DNA of 64,000 nt from the NCBI RefSeq assembly GCF_021462525.1, contig NZ_JAKEDT010000004.1, positions 77,395 through 141,394 of the forward strand. The letters run 5' to 3'. Made by a program: the position numbers and the translations under genes. A model generated the notes under the pieces. The model made no database searches and was not told the origin of the DNA. It was given only the letters and a program-made list of their open reading frames with translations. Shown here one piece after another: positions 33,516 to 42,341 of this stretch. How positions within the stretch are numbered: the first letter of the stretch is position 1; every line of letters starts with the position of its first letter. Source of the stretch: Thermus caliditerrae. Lineage in GTDB: Bacteria; Deinococcota; Deinococci; Deinococcales; Thermaceae.

Positions 33516-33782
33516 ATGCACGTCCTGGTCACCGGGGCCACGGGGTACGTGGGGGGGAGGCTGGTCCCCCGCCTCCTAGAGGCGGGGCACCGGGTGCGGG
33601 TCTTGGTGCGGGACTCCTCCCGTCTGGAGGGCCGCCCCTGGGTGGGGCAGGTGGAGGTGGTGCGGGGGAGCCTCGAGGACCCCACCGCCCTGCGCCAGGC
33701 CCTTTCCGGGGTGGAGGCCGCCTACTACCTGGTCCACGCCATGCTCTCCGAGGAGGACTTCCCCCAAGCCGAGGAGCGCTAG
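33516..33782 (+). pseudogene. Truncated NAD(P)-binding NmrA/SDR-like gene
   Basis: 88 codons starting with a perfect dinucleotide fold (MHVLVTGATGYVGGRLVPRL) and running to YLVHAMLSEEDFPQAEER, where a TAG stops it. After the stop the same frame reads ARTFAHVARG, which is how such proteins normally continue, then similarity is lost before the next gene at 33875. Intact relatives are several hundred residues. I read it as a nonsense mutation plus deletion of most of the gene; a truncated expressed peptide cannot be excluded. Confidence 0.65.
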
Positions 33783-33862
33783 GCCCGCACCTTTGCCCAT
33801 GTGGCCCGGGGTCCCTCGGGCCCACTTCTTTTTGGACTACAAACCCCCCTTGGGGAAAGGGG

Positions 33863-33868
33863 TAGCTT
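33863..33868 (+). promoter_or_regulatory. -10 of the SDR/flavin reductase/YceI/UvdE operon (leaderless)
   Basis: TAGCTT, 6 bases before ATG 33875; no -35 of standard spacing. Confidence 0.45.
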
Positions 33869-33874
33869 CCAAGC

Positions 33875-34498
33875 ATGCGGGTTCTGATCCTGGGTGCCAC
33901 GGGAGGCTTGGGAAGCGCCCTGGCGAGGCATCTGCGGGGGGAGGAGCTCCTCCTTTCGGGAAGGCGGGCGGAGGCCCTGCGGACCCTCGCCGGCGAGGTG
34001 GGGGGCAAGGCCCTCCCCGGGGACCTCGAGGACGAGCTGGAGGCCAAGGCCCTTTTGGAGGGAGCAGGCCCTTTAGACCTCCTCCTCCACCCGGTGGGCC
34101 GGGCGGGCCGGGCGGGGGTGCGGGAGGCCGGGCGGGACCTTTTGGAAGGGATGCTCTCCGTCCACTTCCTCACCGCCGCCTTCGCCCTCAAGCACGCCCG
34201 CTTTCAGCCGGGGGCCAGGGCGGTTTTCTTCGGGGCCTACCCCGCCTACGTGCGGGTGCCGGGCTTCGGGGCCTACGCCGCGGCCAAGGGGGCCCTCGAG
34301 GCCTACCTGGAAGCCGCCCGCAAAGAGCTAAAACGGGAGGGGGTCCGCGTGGTTCTGGTGCGGCTCCCCGCGGTGGCCACGGGGCTTTGGGCCCCCCTGG
34401 GCGGCCCCCCCAAGGGGGCCCTGGCCCCCGAGGAGGCGGCCAGGCGGGTGCTGGAAGGCGTCCTCAGGGAACCTCCCCCTGAGGTGTTGGAGCTTTAG
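33875..34498 (+). CDS. Short-chain dehydrogenase/reductase family protein
   Basis: 207 aa. N-terminal nucleotide fold RVLILGATGGLGSALARHLR, a short middle, and a YxxxK-type active site in FGAYAAAKGALEAYLEAARK (near residue 130). It is shorter than classical SDRs (about 250 aa), lacking part of the substrate loop. First gene of an operon with a flavin reductase-like protein, YceI and a UV endonuclease. Substrate unknown. Confidence 0.8.
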   Translation: MRVLILGATGGLGSALARHLRGEELLLSGRRAEALRTLAGEVGGKALPGDLEDELEAKALLEGAGPLDLLLHPVGRAGRAGVREAGRDLLEGMLSVHFLTAAFALKHARFQPGARAVFFGAYPAYVRVPGFGAYAAAKGALEAYLEAARKELKREGVRVVLVRLPAVATGLWAPLGGPPKGALAPEEAARRVLEGVLREPPPEVLEL

Positions 34499-34501
34499 GC
34501 C

Positions 34502-35014
34502 ATGGAGCAGGAAACCCCTCAAGCCCCCTACCGGGCCTTCTTCTACCCCATGCGCCTGGCCCTCTTGTGCGTGGGGGCAAACTTCATGCCCATGGCCTGG
34601 TGGACCCCAGTGTCCAAAAAGCCCTTCCGCTTCCTCTTCGCCATGGACCGGGAAAACCACACCCTCACCCTCCTGCGGGAGCTGGGGGAGGCCGCCCTCG
34701 CCTTCCTCCCCTGGGAGGCCCGGGGCTGGGTGGTGCGCTCCGGCTACCTCTCGGGGCGGAAGGTGCGCAAGGCGGAAAGGCTGGGGGTGACCCTGCGCCC
34801 GGCGAGGAAACTGGAGCACACCCAGGTACCGGAAGGGGCCCTGGCGGTGTACGAGCTCAAGGTGGGCGAGCTTCCCCTGGAAGGCGACCATGCCCTCTTC
34901 CTGGGGGACGTGGTCCACGTGGAAGGCTCCCAGGAGGCCAAGGAGCGGCCCATCCTCTTCCTGGGCTTCCGCGACTTCGCCACCCTGGGGGAGCGCTGGA
35001 GGTTTAGGCCGTGA
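34502..35014 (+). CDS. Flavin reductase-like FMN-binding split-barrel protein
   Basis: 170 aa. The pattern PMRLALLCVGANFMPMAWWTPVSKKPFRFLF and LLRELGEAALAFLPWEA matches the flavin reductase-like domain (DIM6/NTAB family), which binds FMN and reduces it or uses it in small oxidoreductions. The start follows the SDR stop by 3 bases and the gene overlaps the YceI gene by 4. Partner oxygenase not present. Confidence 0.8.
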   Translation: MEQETPQAPYRAFFYPMRLALLCVGANFMPMAWWTPVSKKPFRFLFAMDRENHTLTLLRELGEAALAFLPWEARGWVVRSGYLSGRKVRKAERLGVTLRPARKLEHTQVPEGALAVYELKVGELPLEGDHALFLGDVVHVEGSQEAKERPILFLGFRDFATLGERWRFRP

Positions 35015-35520
35015 GGCGGCTTCTTCCCTTCCTCCTCCCCTTTTTGGCCCTGGCCCAGGCCCCCTACCGGGTGGAGGGGGAGGCCCGCTACCGGGGCTTC
35101 TACCCCTTGGGAAGCTGGGAGGGCCGGAACCTCACCGCCCGGGGGGAGGTCTTTTGGAATGGCGAGCAGGCCTCGGGCTGGGTGTGCCTGGAGCAGGCCG
35201 CCTGGGACTCGGGGGTAGCCGAGCGGGACAAGAAGGCCCTGGAGATCCTCAAGGCTAAGAGCTACCCTCAGGCCTGCCTCTATCCCCAAAGGGCCCGCTA
35301 CGAGGGAAGCCGCTTTGTGGTGGAAGGAGAGCTGGAACTGGCGGGCAGGCGCCTGCCGGTGCGCATTGAAGGCGAGCTCCTAGGCCCGCCCGAAAGGGGC
35401 CGCTTCCGGGGCGCCTTCCGCACCCGCTTCTCCCATTGGGGCTTGGAACGTCCCCGCTTCCTCTTCCTGGAGGTACGGGATGAGGTGGAGGTCTATATCG
35501 AGGCGGAGGTGCGGCGGTGA
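35011..35520 (+). CDS. YceI-family exported protein (first paralogue)
   Basis: 169 aa with a signal peptide ([16 protein letters not shown]) and a lipocalin-like beta barrel: [39 protein letters not shown]. YceI proteins bind polyisoprenoids in the periplasm. Two Cys (in VCLEQ and QACLY) are also present in the second YceI at 48.3 kb. GTG start overlapping the previous stop (GTGA), and GTGA overlap with uvsE downstream. Confidence 0.82.
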   Translation: MRRLLPFLLPFLALAQAPYRVEGEARYRGFYPLGSWEGRNLTARGEVFWNGEQASGWVCLEQAAWDSGVAERDKKALEILKAKSYPQACLYPQRARYEGSRFVVEGELELAGRRLPVRIEGELLGPPERGRFRGAFRTRFSHWGLERPRFLFLEVRDEVEVYIEAEVRR

Positions 35521-36443
35521 TCCGCCTGGGCTACCCCTGCGAGAACCTGACCCTCAAGGCCAGCACCAACCACACCCTCCGCCTGGCCTCCCTCACCGAG
35601 GAAAAGGTGCGGGTCAAGGTGGCGGAAAACTTGAAGGACCTGGAGCGCATCCTGCGCTGGAACGCCGAGGCGGGCTTCCGCCTTTTCCGCATCGGCCAGC
35701 ACCTCATCCCCTTCGCCTCCCACCCCCTCTTCCCCTACGACTGGGAGAAGGCCCATGGAGAGGAACTTGGGCGGCTTGGGGCCCTCGCCAAAGCCTTGGG
35801 CCAGCGGCTTTCCATGCACCCCGGGCAATACGTGAACCCGGGAAGCCCAAGCCCAAAGGTGGTGGAGCGCTCCCTGGCCGAGCTCCGCTACTCGGCCCGG
35901 GTGCTGAGCCTCCTGGGTGCGGAGGACGGGGTCTTGGTCCTCCATCTGGGCGGGGTTTACGAGGACCGGGAAAGGGCCCTTAGGCGCTTCGTGGAAAACC
36001 TCAGGGGGGAAAGGGAGGTTTTGCGCTTCCTGGCCCTGGAAAACGACGAGCGGCTTTGGGACGCGGAGCAAGTGCTGAAAGCTTCGGAGTTCCTGGGGGT
36101 GCCGGTGGTGGTGGACACCCTGCACCATGCCCTAAACCCCGGGCGGCTCTCCCTGGCGGAGGCCCTCCACCTGACCTTCCCCACCTGGCGAGCCAGGCCC
36201 AAGGTGCACCTGGCCAGCCAGGACCTCGCAAGGCGCCCCGGGGCCCACGCCTTCTCTGTGGCAGAGAAGGATTGGGAGAGGCTCCTGGCTGCCCTGCCTA
36301 GCCCCGCCGATGTGATGGTGGAGGCCAAGGGGAAAGAGCAGGGGCTTCCCCAGGGGGCTAAGGTTCACCTCAACCCCCCAGTAGGTCAGACGGTGGCCCA
36401 GCCAGGTGGTAACCCACCCCAGGCCGTGGCGGATGCGTCTCCC

Positions 36444-36461
<18 letters not shown>
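35517..36461 (+). CDS. uvsE: UV damage endonuclease UvdE
   Basis: 314 aa TIM-barrel endonuclease nicking 5' of UV photoproducts, known structurally from T. thermophilus. Metal-site motifs: [77 protein letters not shown] and [10 protein letters not shown]. After EAKGKEQ (about residue 275) the C-terminus becomes Pro/Gly-rich and unlike the family, suggesting a frameshift or altered 3' end. GTG start overlaps the YceI stop; the last 18 bases overlap ggt tail-to-tail. Confidence 0.9.
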
Positions 36462-38027
<1,566 letters not shown>

Positions 38028-38034
38028 GAAGCTT

Positions 38035-38040
38035 ACTTTA
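38035..38040 (-). promoter_or_regulatory. -10 of the gamma-glutamyltransferase gene (leaderless)
   Basis: TAAAGT on the minus strand, 7 bases before ATG 38027; no clear -35. Confidence 0.4.
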
Positions 38041-38075
38041 GCGCTTGTTCCTTTAAGGCAGATCCTGAGGGGCGT

Positions 38076-38134
38076 TGCTGGGATGTCTCGTGACTTACTT
38101 CACGATGCTCTCGCATGTGCCATATCTCCCAGCA
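38076..38134. repeat. Nested inverted repeats between ggt and the PfmR-like gene
   Basis: Outer arms TGCTGGGA (38076-38083) and TCCCAGCA (38127-38134) enclose a second perfect stem TCGTGA-CTTACT-TCACGA (38088-38105) and a short TGC-TCTC-GCA loop. Together they could fold into a small branched structure. It contains GCTCTCGCATG, which recurs in the hairpin at 43150-43165. Confidence 0.4.
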
Positions 38135-38141
38135 GAAGCGC

Positions 38142-38192
38142 TTGACGAACCCTGGTTCTAAAACTACAGTGAGCTTACCGACCGGTCGGTGA
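38142..38192 (+). promoter_or_regulatory. Promoter and operator of the PfmR-like fatty-acid operon
   Basis: TTGACG (38142-38147), 17 bases, TACAGT (38165-38170), then the operator TTACCGACCGGTCGGTGA (38175-38192) just before ATG 38196. The operator fits TACCGACCGNTNGGTN (T. thermophilus PfmR, recalled) at every fixed position and is symmetric over 22 bp with one mismatch. Confidence 0.75.
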
Positions 38193-38195
38193 GCT

Positions 38196-38771
38196 ATGCT
38201 GACCACGACAAGAGACCGCATCCTCGAGGAGGCCGCAAGGCTCTTCACGCAAAAAGGCTACGAGGCCACCAGCGTCCAGGACCTGGCCGAGGTCCTGGGG
38301 CTTTCCAAGGCCGCCCTCTACCACTACTTCCGCAGCAAAGAGGAGATTCTCTACGAGGTGAGCCTCCTGGCCCTGCGGGGCCTAGTGGAGGCCGGGGAAA
38401 GGGCCCTCGAGGAGCCCGACCCCAAAAGGGCTCTCCTCGCCTTCATGCAGGGCCACGCCCGCTTCTTTGAGGAGAACTACCCCTTCTTCGTCACCATGCT
38501 CCAGGGCATCCAAAGCCTCTCCCCCGAACGGCGGGCCCAGACGGTAGCCCTGCGCGACCGGCACGAGGGCAACCTGCGCCGGATCCTGCGCTGGGGAATG
38601 GAGGAAGGGGCCTTCCGCCAGGTGGACGTGGCCCTCGCCGGGCGGGCCATCCTCTCCATGCTCAACTGGATGATCCGCTGGTTCCGGCCCGGGGGGCCCT
38701 TGCGCGCGGAGGAGGTGGCCCGGTTCTACTTTGAACTCATCCTAAAGGGGTTAGAAGATGAATCCTCCTGA
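38196..38771 (+). CDS. PfmR-like TetR-family repressor
   Basis: 191 aa. Helix-turn-helix ILEEAARLFTQKGYEATSVQ and LAEVLGLSKAALYHYF at the N-terminus, an acyl-CoA-type ligand domain after. It is first in an operon of acyl-CoA dehydrogenase, MaoC hydratase, thioesterase, acyl-CoA ligase and SDR, and overlaps the dehydrogenase gene by 14 bases. The operator upstream fits the PfmR consensus of T. thermophilus, a regulator of phenylacetate and fatty-acid genes. A related site precedes the thiolase at 13.5 kb. Confidence 0.85.
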   Translation: MLTTTRDRILEEAARLFTQKGYEATSVQDLAEVLGLSKAALYHYFRSKEEILYEVSLLALRGLVEAGERALEEPDPKRALLAFMQGHARFFEENYPFFVTMLQGIQSLSPERRAQTVALRDRHEGNLRRILRWGMEEGAFRQVDVALAGRAILSMLNWMIRWFRPGGPLRAEEVARFYFELILKGLEDESS

Positions 38772-39897
38772 GCACAAGGAGATCCGTCAACTGGCCCGGC
38801 GCTTCCTGGAAGAAGCGGAACCGGCCTTAGCGGAATACGAAGCGAGGGAAGCCTTCCCTTGGCCCCTGGTGCGGCGCATGGGCGAGCTGGGCTTCCTGGG
38901 GGTCTTCGTGCCCGAAGAGCTAGGGGGAGCCGGGTTGGACTTCTGGGCTTACATCGCCCTTCTGGAGGAGCTCGGCGGATATGCCTCCTTACGCTCCATC
39001 CTCTCGGTGCAACAAAGCCTGGTCCTCACCCCTCTCCTGGCCTACGGCACCCAGGACCAGAAGGAACGGTATGTGCCCAGGTTAGCGCGCGGAGAGGTCC
39101 TTGGCGCCTACGGGCTCACGGAGCCCGAAGCCGGGTCGGACGCGGGAAGCCTGCGGACCCGGGCCTACCGGGAAAGGGACCACTATGTACTGGAAGGGCA
39201 GAAGACCTTCATCTCCCACGCCAACGTGGCGGAGGTCTTTCTCATTTTTGCTAAAACCGACCCCGAAAAGGGCAACAAGGGCATCACCGCCTTTTTGGCG
39301 GAGCGGGAAGACGGCGTGCGCACCACCCCCCTCAAGGGCAAGTTGGGCCTGAAAGCGGCGGATACGGGGATGATCTTCCTGGAGGGGGTGCGCATCCCCA
39401 AGGAGCGGGTCCTGGGAGGAGAGGGTGACGGCTTCAAGATCGCCCTTTCCACCCTGGACACGGGGCGCATCTCCCTAGCGGCAGGAGCGGTGGGGTTGAT
39501 GCAACGGGCCTTGGACCTATCCCTAGCCTACGCCAAGGAAAGGCATCAGTTCGGACGGCCCATCGCTGCCTTCCAACTGGTCCAGGCTCACTTGGCGGAG
39601 ATGAAGGTGGACCTCGAGGCCAGCCGCCTCCTCACCTACCAAGCGGTGGCCAAGAAGCTACGGGGGGAGAGGTACACCTTGGAGGCCAGCATGGCCAAGC
39701 TCTTCGCTTCCGAGGCCGCCAACCGCGTGGCCTACCGGGCCATCCAGGTCCACGGGGGCTACGGCTTCTTCGAGGAGTACGAGGTGGCAAGGCTCTATCG
39801 GGACGCCCGCATCCTTACCCTCTACGAGGGAACAAGCGAAATCCAAAAACTGGTGATCGGGGCCCACCTCACGGGGATACGGGCCTTCAGCCACTAG
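38758..39897 (+). CDS. Acyl-CoA dehydrogenase
   Basis: 379 aa FAD enzyme introducing the alpha-beta double bond of acyl-CoAs. Signatures: YGLTEPEAGSDAGSLRT (about 118-134), the Gln/Phe-rich FAD region RHQFGRPIAAFQLVQAHLAEM, and catalytic Glu357 in LYEGTSEIQ. Normal length for short/medium-chain enzymes. Second gene of the PfmR-like operon; followed 12 bases later by the MaoC hydratase. Confidence 0.93.
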   Translation: MNPPEHKEIRQLARRFLEEAEPALAEYEAREAFPWPLVRRMGELGFLGVFVPEELGGAGLDFWAYIALLEELGGYASLRSILSVQQSLVLTPLLAYGTQDQKERYVPRLARGEVLGAYGLTEPEAGSDAGSLRTRAYRERDHYVLEGQKTFISHANVAEVFLIFAKTDPEKGNKGITAFLAEREDGVRTTPLKGKLGLKAADTGMIFLEGVRIPKERVLGGEGDGFKIALSTLDTGRISLAAGAVGLMQRALDLSLAYAKERHQFGRPIAAFQLVQAHLAEMKVDLEASRLLTYQAVAKKLRGERYTLEASMAKLFASEAANRVAYRAIQVHGGYGFFEEYEVARLYRDARILTLYEGTSEIQKLVIGAHLTGIRAFSH

Positions 39898-39909
39898 GGA
39901 GGTGCGAGG

Positions 39910-40353
39910 ATGCCCATGTACTTCGAGGACTTCCAAGTAGGCCAGCGTTTTACCACCCCAGCCCGCACGGTGACCGAGGCGGACGTGGTGAACTTCGCTG
40001 GGGTTTCAGGGGACTACAACCCCATCCACACTGACGCGGAGTTCGCCAAGGACACCCCCTTCGGCCAGCGCATCGCCCACGGGCTTCTGGTCCTGGCCAT
40101 GCTCACCGGTTTGCGGCAGCGAGGCGGGCACTTTGAGGGAAGTATCCTCGCCTGGATGGAGATCCGGAGCTATAAGTTCCTCAAGCCTGTCTTGATCGGG
40201 GACACCATCCGGGGGGAGAGCGAGATCGTGGAGAAGCACGAAACCAGCAAGCCCGACCGGGGGGTGGTGGTCCAGCGGGTCCGGGTCCTCAACCAGCGGG
40301 ACGAGGTGGTGCAAGAGGGGGAGTTCGTGACCCTGATCCGGAGGCGGCCTTGA
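39910..40353 (+). CDS. MaoC-like enoyl-CoA hydratase
   Basis: 147 aa hot-dog hydratase. Catalytic Asp35 and His40 in GVSGDYNPIHTD, with GQRIAHGLLVLAM following. R-specific hydration of enoyl-CoA is the usual activity of such stand-alone MaoC proteins. The next gene overlaps its stop codon by TTGA, so the two are translationally coupled. GGAGGTG precedes the ATG. Confidence 0.9.
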   Translation: MPMYFEDFQVGQRFTTPARTVTEADVVNFAGVSGDYNPIHTDAEFAKDTPFGQRIAHGLLVLAMLTGLRQRGGHFEGSILAWMEIRSYKFLKPVLIGDTIRGESEIVEKHETSKPDRGVVVQRVRVLNQRDEVVQEGEFVTLIRRRP

Positions 40354-40709
40354 GCCCCTTCGCCCGTTGGTTCCAAGCCGAGGTCCGAAGTCGGGAAGGG
40401 GGGGAGGCCGAGCTCCTCCTGCCCGTACGGGAGGAGTTCTTGCAGGGCCAAGGCCTGGTGCACGGGGGGATCCTGGCTGCCCTCCTGGACAGCGCCCTTG
40501 GCCAGGCGGTGGAGAGCCTGGGGGTCAAGGTGGTCACCGCCGAACTCTCCGTGAACTACCTGAGGCCGGTGCGGGAGGGGGTGCTTTTGGCCCGGGGCTT
40601 CGTGGTGCACGCGGGAAAAAGGCTTTTTCACGCTGCAGGAGAAGCCTGGTTGGAGGGGGAGCGGGTGGCCTTCGCCAAGGGCACCTTCTACCGGGTGGAC
40701 GGGGGGTAA
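40350..40709 (+). CDS. PaaI-type acyl-CoA thioesterase (TTG start)
   Basis: 119 aa hot-dog thioesterase. The HGG motif sits in GLVHGGILAALLDSALG (about residues 37-53), with the later ELSVNYLRPVREG strand pair. PaaI-like enzymes release CoA from dead-end hydroxyphenylacetyl- or acyl-CoAs, fitting a catabolic operon. The only in-frame start that keeps the family N-terminus is TTG 40350, overlapping the MaoC stop as TTGA and preceded by GGAGG. Confidence 0.85.
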   Translation: MSPFARWFQAEVRSREGGEAELLLPVREEFLQGQGLVHGGILAALLDSALGQAVESLGVKVVTAELSVNYLRPVREGVLLARGFVVHAGKRLFHAAGEAWLEGERVAFAKGTFYRVDGG

Positions 40710-40733
40710 ACTGGCCCCCAAAGGAGGCAAAGG

Positions 40734-42341
40734 ATGTTCCCCAGCACCATGATGGACAAGGACCTGAACCTTTGGGACTTCCTGGAGCGGGCGGCGGAGC
40801 TTTTCCCTCGGAAGGAGGTGGTTTCCCGCCTCCCCACGGGGGAGATCCACCGCACGGACTACGCCGAGGTCTACCGCCGGGCGCGGCGGCTCATGGGGGG
40901 CCTAAAGGCCCTGGGGGTGGGGGTGGGGGACCGGGTGGCCACCTTGGGGTTCAACCACTTCCGGCACCTGGAGGCCTACTTCGCCGTCCCCGGAATGGGG
41001 GCAGTGCTCCACACCGCCAACCCCCGCCTCTCCCCCAAGGAGATCGCCTACATCCTGAACCACGCGGAGGATAAGGTGCTCCTCTTTGACCCCCAGCTCC
41101 TCCCCTTGGTGGAGACCCTGAGGCCCGAGCTCAAGACCGTGCGCCACCTGGTGGTGATGGACGAGAAGGCGCCGGAAGGGTATCTGGCCTACGAGGAGGT
41201 GCTGGGGGAGGAAGTGGACCCGGTGCGGGTGCCCGAGCGGGCCGCCTGCGGCATGGCCTACACCACGGGGACCACTGGCCTTCCCAAGGGGGTGGTCTAC
41301 AGCCACCGGGCCCTGGTCCTCCACACCCTGGCCGCGGGCCTTCCCGATGGGAGTGGCCTTTCGGAAAAGGACGCGGTCCTCCCCGTGGTCCCCATGTTCC
41401 ACGTAAACGCCTGGTGCCTGCCCTACGCCGCCACCCTGGTGGGGGCCAAGCAGGTCCTCCCCGGGCCGCGGCTGGACCCCGCCTCCTTGGTGGAGCTTTT
41501 TGACGGGGAGGGGGTCACCTTCACCGCTGGGGTGCCCACGGTGTGGCTGGCCCTGGCGGACTACCTGGAGGGCACCGGCCACCGCCTCAAGACCCTGAAG
41601 CGCCTGGTGGTGGGGGGTAGCGGCGCCCCGAGAAGCCTGGTGGAACGGTTTGAGCGCATGGGCATCGAGGTGCGCCAGGGCTACGGCCTCACGGAAACCT
41701 CCCCGGTGGTGGTGCAGAACTTCGTGAAAAGCCACCTGGAGGACCTGCCCTGGGAAGAGAAGATCGGCCTCAAGGCCAAGACTGGCCTCCCCATCCCCCT
41801 GGTGCGCCTACGGGTGGCGGACGACGCGGGCCGCCCCGTGCCCAGGGATGGGAAAGCCATGGGGGAGGTCCAGCTCAAGGGCTCCTGGATCACCGGCGGG
41901 TATTACCGGAACGAGGAAGCGAGCCAAAGCGCCCTCACCCCGGACGGCTGGTTCCGCACCGGGGACATCGCCACCTGGGACGAGGAGGGCTACCTGGAGA
42001 TCAAGGACCGCCTCAAGGACCTCATCAAGTCCGGGGGGGAGTGGATCTCCAGCGTGGACCTGGAAAACGCCCTCATGGGCCACCCCAAGGTGAAGGAGGC
42101 GGCGGTGGTGGCTATCCCCCACCCCAAATGGCAGGAAAGGCCCCTGGCGGTGGTGGTGCCCCGGGGGGAAAAGCCTACGGAAGAGGAGCTTAGGGAGCAC
42201 CTCCTGCGGGCAGGGTTCGCCAAGTGGCAACTCCCCGACGCCTTCGTCTTCGTGGAGGAAATCCCCAGGACCAGCGCGGGCAAGTTCCTCAAGCGGGCCC
42301 TGAGGGAGCAGTACAAGGACCTTTTCCAAGGGGGGGGCTGA
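40734..42341 (+). CDS. Long-chain fatty acyl-CoA synthetase
   Basis: 535 aa AMP-forming ligase. Adenylation motif YTTGTTGLPKG near residue 182, GYGLTET near 320, WFRTGD near 405, and the C-terminal Lys in TSAGKFLKRALRE. From memory it is very close along its whole length to the crystallised T. thermophilus long-chain synthetase (ttLC-FACS), including FPSTMMDxxLNLWDFLERAA at the N-terminus. It activates fatty acids for the dehydrogenase and hydratase encoded upstream. Ends TGATG, overlapping the SDR start by one base. Confidence 0.95.
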   Translation: MFPSTMMDKDLNLWDFLERAAELFPRKEVVSRLPTGEIHRTDYAEVYRRARRLMGGLKALGVGVGDRVATLGFNHFRHLEAYFAVPGMGAVLHTANPRLSPKEIAYILNHAEDKVLLFDPQLLPLVETLRPELKTVRHLVVMDEKAPEGYLAYEEVLGEEVDPVRVPERAACGMAYTTGTTGLPKGVVYSHRALVLHTLAAGLPDGSGLSEKDAVLPVVPMFHVNAWCLPYAATLVGAKQVLPGPRLDPASLVELFDGEGVTFTAGVPTVWLALADYLEGTGHRLKTLKRLVVGGSGAPRSLVERFERMGIEVRQGYGLTETSPVVVQNFVKSHLEDLPWEEKIGLKAKTGLPIPLVRLRVADDAGRPVPRDGKAMGEVQLKGSWITGGYYRNEEASQSALTPDGWFRTGDIATWDEEGYLEIKDRLKDLIKSGGEWISSVDLENALMGHPKVKEAAVVAIPHPKWQERPLAVVVPRGEKPTEEELREHLLRAGFAKWQLPDAFVFVEEIPRTSAGKFLKRALREQYKDLFQGGG

